Shown piece after piece: positions 1 through 4,830 of a DNA stretch of 5,397 nucleotides (within the stretch, counting starts at the first letter, position 1; every line of letters begins with the position of its first letter). This DNA is from Candidatus Poseidoniia archaeon. Its GTDB lineage: Archaea > Thermoplasmatota > Poseidoniia > MGIII > CG-Epi1. The notes under the pieces were generated by a model. That model was given only the letters and a program-made list of their open reading frames with translations. It had not been told where the DNA came from and ran no database searches. The stretch is from assembly GCA_029941645.1 (NCBI GenBank), contig JAPYSZ010000031.1:5619-11015 (forward strand), in the 5' to 3' direction. The translations under genes were made by a program, and so were the position numbers.

Positions 1-128
1 TCTTCCATTGACAACGTTAAAATTTTCGGATTAACTACCGGCAGTAGTGTTGGCGTATCCAGAATTCCATGAGAGGTCTTAATCTTTCCAAGTCTAGCCA
101 AGCCATCTCTTTTACTCACTTCGAACAA
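1..128 (-). CDS. tgtA: tRNA-guanine(15) transglycosylase, archaeosine type (partial, N-terminus)
   Basis: Reading the minus strand from position 128 gives 42 open codons to the left edge. The peptide begins MFEVSKRDGLARLGK and continues with SHGILDTPTLLPVVNP, the well-known N-terminus of archaeal TgtA (an F-E-x-x-x-R-D-G-x-A-R-x-G-x start, then T-P-x-L-x-P-V-x-N-P). The family swaps guanine 15 in the D-loop of archaeal tRNAs for the archaeosine precursor preQ0; it is a cytosolic enzyme. The start codon would be TTG at 128-126, because the conserved F-E-V begins directly after it; a GTG at 119-117 is possible but would remove those residues, and an in-frame stop lies eight codons above the TTG. 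Only the tip of a protein of usually 480 or more residues is present, so catalytic residues cannot be checked. It is divergent from the HMA-DUF4396 gene. The tRNA-Ala in this same window carries G15, a potential substrate. Confidence 0.85.
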   Translation of the reverse strand, partial: MFEVSKRDGLARLGKIKTSHGILDTPTLLPVVNPKILTLSME

Positions 129-148
129 TATAGAGTCACAAACAAACC

Positions 149-155
149 TTTATTT
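149..155. promoter_or_regulatory. Putative TATA box in the 51-bp divergent intergenic region
   Basis: TTTATTT on the plus strand (AAATAAA on the minus strand) sits alone between two divergent starts. Its centre is 28 bases before the plus-strand ATG at 180 and 24 bases before the minus-strand TTG at 128, so both distances fit archaeal TBP sites for leaderless or near-leaderless transcripts. The plus direction has an A/C-rich stretch (CACAAACC) just upstream that could act as a BRE; the minus direction has no evident BRE. Assignment is from spacing and composition only. Confidence 0.5.
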
Positions 156-179
156 CAATCCATGTTCGTCATTTTTTAT

Positions 180-896
180 ATGGGAGAGACGGCCTCTAAA
201 GAATATATTCTGGGCGTGGGCGGCATGACATGTAATGGCTGTGCAAATAACGTCAAAACGGCTTTATCTGCAGTAGCTGGAGTTTCAGCAGTAAATATCG
301 ATCTTGACGGTGCCAAAGCGACAGTCAATGCAGAGGTTGATAATCAAGAAGTTCTAGAAGTTGCAGTAACAAATGCAGGCTATTCTATTCATGAACCTGG
401 GGCGCCATTAGATTTGCTCCAAACCATATCTTCACCCAAATTACCTGAGTTCAATTGGAGTGATGTTTCCGTTTGGAAACAGAGTGCACATAACACGAAA
501 TGGTGTTTGATAGGCTGTTCCATTGGAGAGTTTGGGACATTAGCCTATTATTCCTCTTCAGGAATCGCATCAGATTTAGAACTTTATTCTAATATTTGGT
601 ATTTCTATGCAATCCTTCCGTTAATCAATGGTCTAATAACTAGTGTAATGTTAGAGACAGGCATTCTAATGAGAGGCCAGATGGATTTCAGAAATGCACT
701 TTCAACAGCTCTTGGAATGTCTTTCATATCTATGTTAATGATGGAAATAGCGATGGAAATCACAGATTTATTGTTCACAAACGGAGAGTTAGGTATGAGT
801 CCACTAGCAATTCCATTCATGTTAGTAGTTGGTTTTCTAACACCTTGGCCATACAATTATTGGCGTCTTAAGAAGTATGGACAAGCTTGTCACTAA
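180..896 (+). CDS. HMA metal-binding domain fused to DUF4396 membrane protein
   Basis: This 238-residue protein has two parts. Residues 7-70 form a heavy-metal-associated (HMA) domain with the signature GMTCNGC at 15-21, cysteines 18 and 21 being the expected Cu(I) or other soft-metal ligands, followed by the usual V-x-x-V-x-V-D pattern. Residues about 97-236 match DUF4396 (remembered family features: HNTKWCLIGCSIGEFGT at 104-120, and PYNYWRLKKYG near the C-terminus). Hydrophobic segments are near 107-124, 138-160, 174-196 and 208-223, so it is an integral membrane protein. His104, Cys109, Cys113 and the Met-rich helix (GMSFISMLMMEIAME, 179-193) could bind metal, but DUF4396 has no function known to me. 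I start it at the ATG at 180: an in-frame ATG at 69 adds 37 residues that lie opposite tgtA and have no domain, while 180 is 28 bases past a TATA-like box. It overlaps the next gene by 10 bases. A role in copper sensing or transport is inference. Confidence 0.8.
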   Translation: MGETASKEYILGVGGMTCNGCANNVKTALSAVAGVSAVNIDLDGAKATVNAEVDNQEVLEVAVTNAGYSIHEPGAPLDLLQTISSPKLPEFNWSDVSVWKQSAHNTKWCLIGCSIGEFGTLAYYSSSGIASDLELYSNIWYFYAILPLINGLITSVMLETGILMRGQMDFRNALSTALGMSFISMLMMEIAMEITDLLFTNGELGMSPLAIPFMLVVGFLTPWPYNYWRLKKYGQACH

Positions 897-1558
897 AATC
901 TATTTTACAGTACATACAACCAGCACAACAAGTCCCCACAACTTTTTGGAGTGCGGACACCCCTCTCACACTAAAACCGAGATTTGGCACATCCTTGTTT
1001 TTGATAATGGGGTTATGGATTTTTGGTACAGGTGATGCCTTTCTGATAGCTGCAGGAGTAGGCAATACGCCTTGGACAGTTTTAGCCGAAGGCATAGCCA
1101 TCAACATTGATTGGTCAGTTGGTCAGGCGACTTTCTTAGTCAGTGTTTTGGTTTTACTACTTTGGATTCCATTGAGAGAAAAACCAGGGATTGGTACAAT
1201 ACTTAATGTCATTTTAATTGCAGCGGCAATCGAAATTATGGTTCCATTACTTCCGACTCCTGTTGACTTTAGATTGGCCCTATTACAGGCCTTTGCAGGC
1301 GTTCTCCTCATAGGTATCGGTTCAGGACTTTACCTTACAGCAAACCTAGGTCCAGGCCCAAGAGACGGATGGATGACAGGCCTTCAGCAAAAAACAGGAT
1401 GGCCCATTGCTCGTGTGAGAATAAGCATAGAAATCACGGTTTTAATTTTGGGAATGGCATTAGGAGGAACATTCGGGTGGGGAACAATTATGTTTGCAAT
1501 AGGTGTAGGTCCTGTAGTAGCGTTGTGTTTAGGCGTTGCAAGTAATTGGAGTAAATGA
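887..1558 (+). CDS. YczE/YitT-like polytopic membrane protein
   Basis: The 223-residue product is mostly hydrophobic, with about five or six membrane segments (approximately 36-57, 80-96, 101-121, 131-152, 180-194 and 197-216). It resembles the YczE group (COG2364, YczE/YyaS/YitT-like), shown by the G-x-G-x-x-P-W motif at 57-63 (GVGNTPWTVL) and the later GPGPRDGWMTGL at 155-166. These two motifs occupy matching places in two halves, indicating an internal duplication. No transported substrate is established for the family to my knowledge. The start appears to be TTG at 887, the only reasonable start between an in-frame stop at 869-871 and the first membrane helix; the next in-frame ATG (1007) would cut into that helix. 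The first 30 residues are polar and not clearly conserved. Its first 10 bases overlap the end of the HMA-DUF4396 gene and its TGA overlaps the ATG of the AlkD gene, which suggests translational coupling on one transcript. Confidence 0.75.
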   Translation: MSLKSILQYIQPAQQVPTTFWSADTPLTLKPRFGTSLFLIMGLWIFGTGDAFLIAAGVGNTPWTVLAEGIAINIDWSVGQATFLVSVLVLLLWIPLREKPGIGTILNVILIAAAIEIMVPLLPTPVDFRLALLQAFAGVLLIGIGSGLYLTANLGPGPRDGWMTGLQQKTGWPIARVRISIEITVLILGMALGGTFGWGTIMFAIGVGPVVALCLGVASNWSK

Positions 1559-2253
1559 AAGCGAGTGAAGAAATACGGAAATTAGCAAATAAAGAGATAG
1601 CCAAACACAGTCTAAGATTTTTCAAAACCGATAAAGGGCAATATGGTTTTGGTGATATTTTTCTCGGAGTAAGGGCCCCTAAAATCAGATTAATTGCTAA
1701 GAAACATATTGATATTTCTATTGCCGATATGAAAACCCTTATACAATCAAAATATCACGAAGAAAGATTTTTGGGATTAATAATTCTAGTAAATAAATAT
1801 GCTAAAACCAAAGATAAGAAAAACCGAAATCAACTCTATAAAATCTATGTTTCTAGCTTCAAATACATTAATAATTGGGACTTAGTAGATGTAACATGTC
1901 CACATGTAACCGGCAAACATTTGATTGATAAAGATCGTACAATTCTTTACAAATGGGCTAAATCAGAAGATCTTTGGACAAAAAGAATTGCTATGGTTTC
2001 TACTTTTAGCTTCATTAGAAAAAATGACTTAGAGGACACATTCAAGATAGCAGAGATTTTACTTCACGACGAACATGATCTTATCCATAAAGCAGTTGGA
2101 TGGATGCTTAGAGAAGCCGGTAAAAGAGACATAAAAAAAGAAGAGACCTTTCTAAAAAAATATTACAAAACGATGCCCAGAACTATGCTTAGATATTCCA
2201 TAGAAAAATTCCCTGAAAGCAAGAGACAAAAATATCTTAAGGGCACCATCTAA
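1555..2253 (+). CDS. AlkD-like DNA alkylation repair protein (alkylpurine DNA glycosylase family)
   Basis: This 232-residue, lysine-rich all-helical protein belongs to the DNA alkylation repair family (PF08713, HEAT-like repeats), and its length is typical. The residues that matter in Bacillus cereus AlkD have counterparts: Trp108 and Asp112 in NNWDLVD (AlkD Trp109 and Asp113), Arg144 in WTKRIAM (AlkD Arg148) and Trp183 in GWMLREAGKRD (AlkD Trp187). AlkD removes N3- and N7-alkylated purines without flipping the base, so the same activity is plausible here. The N-terminal half carries GVRAPKIR at 38-45, also usual for the family. The ATG at 1555 overlaps the previous TGA (ATGA), with GGAG at 1548-1551 only three bases before the start, a short spacing that makes coupled re-initiation more likely than free initiation. 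The gene looks richer in A+T and in AAA/AAG codons than its neighbours, which may hint at separate ancestry. It is cytosolic and would start base-excision repair. Confidence 0.88.
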   Translation: MKASEEIRKLANKEIAKHSLRFFKTDKGQYGFGDIFLGVRAPKIRLIAKKHIDISIADMKTLIQSKYHEERFLGLIILVNKYAKTKDKKNRNQLYKIYVSSFKYINNWDLVDVTCPHVTGKHLIDKDRTILYKWAKSEDLWTKRIAMVSTFSFIRKNDLEDTFKIAEILLHDEHDLIHKAVGWMLREAGKRDIKKEETFLKKYYKTMPRTMLRYSIEKFPESKRQKYLKGTI

Positions 2254-2268
2254 ACTAACTTTGAAACA

Positions 2269-2514
2269 ATGATCGACGCAATACAAGATTTCTTTGATTC
2301 AATAGATTTGGTTGGTAGTATTATTTGGGTTATTTGGCGCGTTTTTCTTTGTTTGTTAGTAATATTCATAGTACGCTTTATTATGCGTAAAATGGATAAA
2401 GACATTGAATCTGACATAAAGAAAGATAGTAAGGAGTTGGTATTCATGGCAGCTTTGTATGGTCTTTTCAAATTATTTTTAGGCTCAAAAAAGAACAAAG
2501 GCGGAAAAGAATAG
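2269..2514 (+). CDS. Small hypothetical membrane protein (81 aa)
   Basis: I do not recognise this family. The protein has a short amphipathic N-terminus (residues 1-13), one strong membrane helix at about 14-38 (DLVGSIIWVIW then LLVIFIVRFIM), a charged stretch at 39-56 (KMDKDIESDIKKDSKE), a shorter hydrophobic segment at 57-72 and a basic tail (GSKKNKGGKE). By the positive-inside rule the charged middle and tail are probably cytoplasmic. It starts 15 bases after the AlkD stop on the same strand with no clear promoter or ribosome binding site between them, so it is probably the last protein gene of that transcription unit. The reading frame looks real because of its position, its full use of the gap and its coherent membrane-protein composition; the opposite-strand frame over the same bases has no such logic. 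Confidence 0.65.
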   Translation: MIDAIQDFFDSIDLVGSIIWVIWRVFLCLLVIFIVRFIMRKMDKDIESDIKKDSKELVFMAALYGLFKLFLGSKKNKGGKE

Positions 2515-2522
2515 AGCTATAC

Positions 2523-2531
2523 TCCTATTAA
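2523..2531 (+). promoter_or_regulatory. Possible TATA box of the tRNA-Ala transcription unit
   Basis: CCTATTAAC is the best AT-rich element in the 42 bases between the small membrane protein stop and the tRNA. Its centre is about 30 bases before the tRNA 5' end, so transcription would begin a few bases before G1. The match to an archaeal TATA consensus is weak, and the tRNA could instead be co-transcribed from upstream. Confidence 0.3.
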
Positions 2532-2556
2532 CCGCCCACTAAAATGACATTTCAGC

Positions 2557-2633
2557 GGGCCGGTAGATCAGTCTGGAAGATCGCCTCCTTGGCATGGAGG
2601 AGGGCGCGAGTTCAAATCTCGCCCGGTCCACCA
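2557..2633 (+). tRNA. tRNA-Ala (anticodon GGC), CCA encoded
   Basis: A full cloverleaf can be folded. The acceptor stem GGGCCGG (2557-2563) pairs with CCGGTCC (2623-2629) and includes a G3-U70 wobble pair, the main alanine identity element. The D-stem is GATC/GATC (2566-2569, 2579-2582) around a loop with A14, G15 (2571), and G18-G19. The anticodon stem CCTCC/GGAGG encloses the loop TTGGCAT (2589-2595), with anticodon GGC at 2591-2593, reading GCC and GCU. The variable region is AGGGC, the T-stem GCGAG/CTCGC encloses TTCAAAT, the discriminator is A73 (2630), and CCA is encoded at 2631-2633. There is no intron. G15 with C48 gives the Levitt pair, so it is a normal archaeosine substrate. The downstream coding region begins almost at once. 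Confidence 0.97.
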
Positions 2634-2637
2634 TTTG

Positions 2638-3390
2638 ATGCACATGGAAATAACTCCGGAAATCCAGTCTACTATTGCAAAGGGTGTTGCCCTTACTGTT
2701 GTGATGCTTTCAACAGGAGCTTTGGCACGTTATTTTAATATTAAAGTGAATTACACCCGTAAAATTAATCATTTTGCGATATTCTTCTTACCTGTTTTCA
2801 TAGATAAACAATTCAATGCCGAAACTTTTACAGATTTTATTTATTTAGCAATAAGTGCATTGATAACCACAGCATCTCTTCTTGCCTTTTATGAGCCAAT
2901 AAGAACCTTCTTGCCTCCTTTTCAGTTGATGTTTGAAGGTTTTGATAGGCCTGAAGATAGACCACATACCTTAGTTTGGTTATGGACTCAATTTGCAGCA
3001 GGTTTTGGCGTAATGTTACCTATGATTTGGCTGTGTGGTCAGTGGGGTTTAGAATCATTAGTCCTTATTCCAATTTTGATCAATGTGCTAGGAGATGGTT
3101 TGGCTGAACCAGTAGGTGTACGATTTGGCAAGCACGAATACAAGACTAAAGCCTTGTTTACCAATAAAGAATATTTAAGAACCTTCGAAGGAAGCGCTTG
3201 TGTATTGATTACTGGATTCCTTGTTATAGGAATGCACTATGAATATTTTACAACAATACAATTTATTCTATCTATGTTATTTATTCCTATAATCATGACG
3301 TTAACTGAAGCTTATTCTCCACATACTTGGGATACGCCTTTCTTAATGTTTACAGGATATGCTTCACTAATGTTGATAATGCAGTTTTAG
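2638..3390 (+). CDS. Membrane protein of the dolichol/phytol kinase-CTP transferase superfamily
   Basis: This 250-residue polytopic membrane protein (about seven hydrophobic segments) shows the pattern of the SEC59/VTE5/CdsA-like family. Numbering from the ATG at 2638: TRKINHF at 40-46 corresponds to the family's R-K-x-x-H-x; then FDRPEDRPHT at 102-111; the core GDGLAEPVGVRFGKH at 152-166, with Asp153 and Glu157 as likely metal or nucleotide ligands; RTFEGS at 181-186; and an acidic TEAYSPHTWDTPF at 223-235 in place of the usual late E...D-N motif. Family members use CTP to phosphorylate dolichol or phytol, or transfer CMP to phosphatidate; the substrate here cannot be told. Proteins of this type are often called phosphatidate cytidylyltransferase in databases. 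The start is uncertain: TTG at 2635, ATG at 2638 and ATG at 2644 are all in frame. I chose 2638, which would leave a 4-base leader after the tRNA CCA. No ribosome binding site is available because the tRNA occupies the upstream DNA. Confidence 0.72.
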   Translation: MHMEITPEIQSTIAKGVALTVVMLSTGALARYFNIKVNYTRKINHFAIFFLPVFIDKQFNAETFTDFIYLAISALITTASLLAFYEPIRTFLPPFQLMFEGFDRPEDRPHTLVWLWTQFAAGFGVMLPMIWLCGQWGLESLVLIPILINVLGDGLAEPVGVRFGKHEYKTKALFTNKEYLRTFEGSACVLITGFLVIGMHYEYFTTIQFILSMLFIPIIMTLTEAYSPHTWDTPFLMFTGYASLMLIMQF

Positions 3391-3393
3391 TGA

Positions 3394-3912
3394 TTATTCA
3401 AGTGCTGCGTTAATTCTTTCTTCTAATTCAGATTGAGACATGGATCCACTTTTAGAGAAAGTGATTATCCCATCCTTATCGATTATTACAACAGTTGGGC
3501 TTCGCTCAGCCCCGAAAGCATCAGTAATATCATTCTTGCCTTTAATGAATTCCCAACCCATTTCATCGGTTCTTTCAGCAAGATCGTTCTCATCCACATT
3601 CTTGGTTTGCGTTATCGAAATAACTTCAACATCGTCAGGCATACTTTCGTTGCAATAACTCTTCAAAGCGTTTTCTTCAAAATTTTTACACGTACCACAA
3701 CTCATGCTCATGAATTCCAAAACAACGACTTTTTCACCTTCATAATCTGAAAGGTTGAATTCGTTTCCCTCAGTATCTGTCAAAGTGAAATCAGGTGCTT
3801 CACTGCCTACATTCTCAAGAGAGTCATCGTTCATATAGTTATTAATTGAGAACCCGCCAACAATTCCGGCGACCAAAACTACAACGAATAAAGTCTTAGC
3901 ATCCATATTCAT
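3394..3912 (-). CDS. Membrane-anchored thioredoxin-like (TlpA/redoxin) protein
   Basis: The 172-residue product has one N-terminal hydrophobic helix (residues 7-22, signal anchor or uncleaved signal) followed by a very acidic thioredoxin-fold domain outside the membrane. APDFTLTDTEG at 39-49 is the typical opening of TlpA/AhpC-TSA proteins. The active site is CGTC (Cys72, Cys75) within FMSMSCGTCK, and the cis-proline is Pro139 in RSPTVVII. Cys87 is an extra cysteine. It probably reduces or exchanges disulfides of extracytoplasmic proteins, or helps cytochrome or metal-centre assembly; which one cannot be told. Two in-frame ATGs exist, at 3912 and 3906. The second has AAGGA nine bases before it and a TATA-like box 26-27 bases before it, so the true start may be 3906 (170 residues). 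It lies 34 bases after the SDR gene on the same strand and ends 3 bases from the convergent kinase-like gene. Confidence 0.82.
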   Translation of the reverse strand: MNMDAKTLFVVVLVAGIVGGFSINNYMNDDSLENVGSEAPDFTLTDTEGNEFNLSDYEGEKVVVLEFMSMSCGTCKNFEENALKSYCNESMPDDVEVISITQTKNVDENDLAERTDEMGWEFIKGKNDITDAFGAERSPTVVIIDKDGIITFSKSGSMSQSELEERINAALE

Positions 3913-3928
3913 ATTTCCTTATCGTAGT

Positions 3929-3936
3929 CTTTAAAA
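3929..3936 (-). promoter_or_regulatory. Putative TATA box for the thioredoxin-like gene
   Basis: On the minus strand this reads TTTTAAAG, a good archaeal TATA-like element, in the 34-base gap after the SDR gene. Its centre is about 26.5 bases before the ATG at 3906 and 20.5 before the ATG at 3912. The first distance is the usual one for a leaderless start, so the element both suggests a separate promoter for this gene and favours the second ATG. Confidence 0.5.
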
Positions 3937-3946
3937 CTTTGCTATT

Positions 3947-4792
3947 CTAAAGGAAAGGAGAAACCGCATCTTCTGAGATTTCCCATAACTTTTCGTTATG
4001 CTCTTCGTTTTTAGCTTTACCAGATCCCTTTTTCACTTCACAATTTGAAAAGAATCTTCCAGTAATATCCTTTACATCGTCAGAACAAGCCAAATGAATG
4101 CTGGTTTTGGCCCCTTTTTTTACATTTATTGCCATCAGAGCTTTTGCAAAACCAAGTATCCCTCTCCAGAGCAGATTATTGTTATTGCCAAATTTAGAAG
4201 CCACAAATCCAGGATGCAAACAATTTGCTGTAATTCCCCGATCCTTTACTTTTTTGGCTAATTCGTAAGTGAACATGACATTTGCCAGTTTAGATTTCTG
4301 GTAGGTCTTAAAACCCCGATATTTTTTCTCGCCATTGAGGTTATCGAATTCAAAGCTGATTCCATAATGTGCACTTGACGAAACATTGACTATTCTTTTG
4401 TAATCACTTTTTTCAACAAGCGGTAACAATTTTTTTGTCATTAAAAAATAACCTAGATGATTCAAAGCAAAGGTTCGTTCGAATCCTTCTTCCGTAACAT
4501 CTCTGAAGGCAAAATAGGCTCCAACATTGTTAATCAGAACATCTATTTGGTCATATTTCTGACAAACCTCATCAGCAACTCTTGAAACTTCCTTCATCAA
4601 TATCAAGTCAGCTTTGAAAAAATCAATATCGATACTATCTGCTATTTTTCTTATCTCATCCGAGACTTTCTTTCCTTTTTCTTCGTTTCTTCCGATCAGA
4701 ATCAAATTATAGCCGTTCTTGGCCATTCCAATAGCAGTTTCCTTACCTATTCCATCAGTAGCCCCAGTGATTAGGCAAGTACGACCATTCAT
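3947..4792 (-). CDS. Short-chain dehydrogenase/reductase, retinol dehydrogenase-like
   Basis: This complete 281-residue protein is a classical SDR with a Rossmann fold. The cofactor motif TGATDGIG is at 10-17 region (T-G-x-x-x-G-I-G, residues 9-16); GRNEEKG at 34-40 has an Arg after the second strand, which favours NADP(H). ADL at 61-63 carries the adenine-contacting Asp62, and NNVG at 88-91 replaces the common NNAG. Asn111, a Ser in NVSSS (136-140), Tyr164 and Lys168 (YQKSK) make up the catalytic tetrad, and HPGFV at 193-197 follows. The spread of motifs and the C-terminal extension resemble the RDH11-14/WW-oxidoreductase branch, which acts on retinoids and other lipophilic alcohols or ketones; the real substrate is unknown. 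A TATA-like box lies about 24 bases before the ATG at 4792, and the gap to the upstream methyltransferase is 38 bases, so it may have its own promoter as well as read-through. Confidence 0.9.
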   Translation of the reverse strand: MNGRTCLITGATDGIGKETAIGMAKNGYNLILIGRNEEKGKKVSDEIRKIADSIDIDFFKADLILMKEVSRVADEVCQKYDQIDVLINNVGAYFAFRDVTEEGFERTFALNHLGYFLMTKKLLPLVEKSDYKRIVNVSSSAHYGISFEFDNLNGEKKYRGFKTYQKSKLANVMFTYELAKKVKDRGITANCLHPGFVASKFGNNNNLLWRGILGFAKALMAINVKKGAKTSIHLACSDDVKDITGRFFSNCEVKKGSGKAKNEEHNEKLWEISEDAVSPFL

Positions 4793-4811
4793 ATCTCAAC
4801 GATTAGTTTAC

Positions 4812-4819
4812 AGTATAAG
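4812..4819 (-). promoter_or_regulatory. Putative TATA box for the SDR gene
   Basis: The minus strand reads CTTATACT in the 38-base gap between the methyltransferase stop and the SDR start. Its centre is about 24 bases before the ATG at 4792, a slightly short but acceptable distance for a leaderless archaeal start. No convincing ribosome binding site lies before the ATG (TTGAGAT precedes it), which supports leaderless initiation. Confidence 0.4.
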
Positions 4820-4830
4820 AAGTAGTTAGA

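Noticed and set aside
69..179. N-terminal 37-residue extension of the HMA-DUF4396 protein from the ATG at 69
   Set aside because: It lies mainly opposite the real tgtA N-terminus, has no HMA similarity, and a TATA-like box at 149-155 would be inside it; the ATG at 180 fits better.
605..1311. Minus-strand frames opposite the DUF4396 and YczE-like genes (605-856, 868-1107, 1123-1311)
   Set aside because: They mirror the hydrophobic codons of the real genes on the plus strand; no motif or promoter supports them.
2250..2498. 82-residue minus-strand frame opposite the small membrane protein
   Set aside because: The plus-strand frame follows the operon closely and has a sensible helix-charged-tail layout; the minus frame is basic and Ser/Thr-rich without structure and its gene context is wrong.
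2531..2564. ACCGCCC before the tRNA can pair, with one bulge, to the GGGCCGGT of the tRNA 5' end
   Set aside because: It is probably upstream of the transcription start, short, and likely a chance result of G+C-rich sequence beside the tRNA.
2544..2738. 64-residue plus-strand reading frame across the tRNA
   Set aside because: It reads through the whole tRNA-Ala and the first part of the kinase-like gene in another frame; the peptide has no coherent composition.
3373..3402. Imperfect inverted repeat TTGATAAT ... ATTATTCAA across the convergent stops
   Set aside because: It is AT-rich, has a bulge and a 12-base loop, and lies within the coding ends of both genes, so it is too weak to call a terminator.
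3433..3750. Plus-strand frames opposite the thioredoxin-like gene (3433-3750 and 3440-3658)
   Set aside because: They are antisense to a gene with a clear CxxC active site and cis-proline, and encode nothing recognisable.
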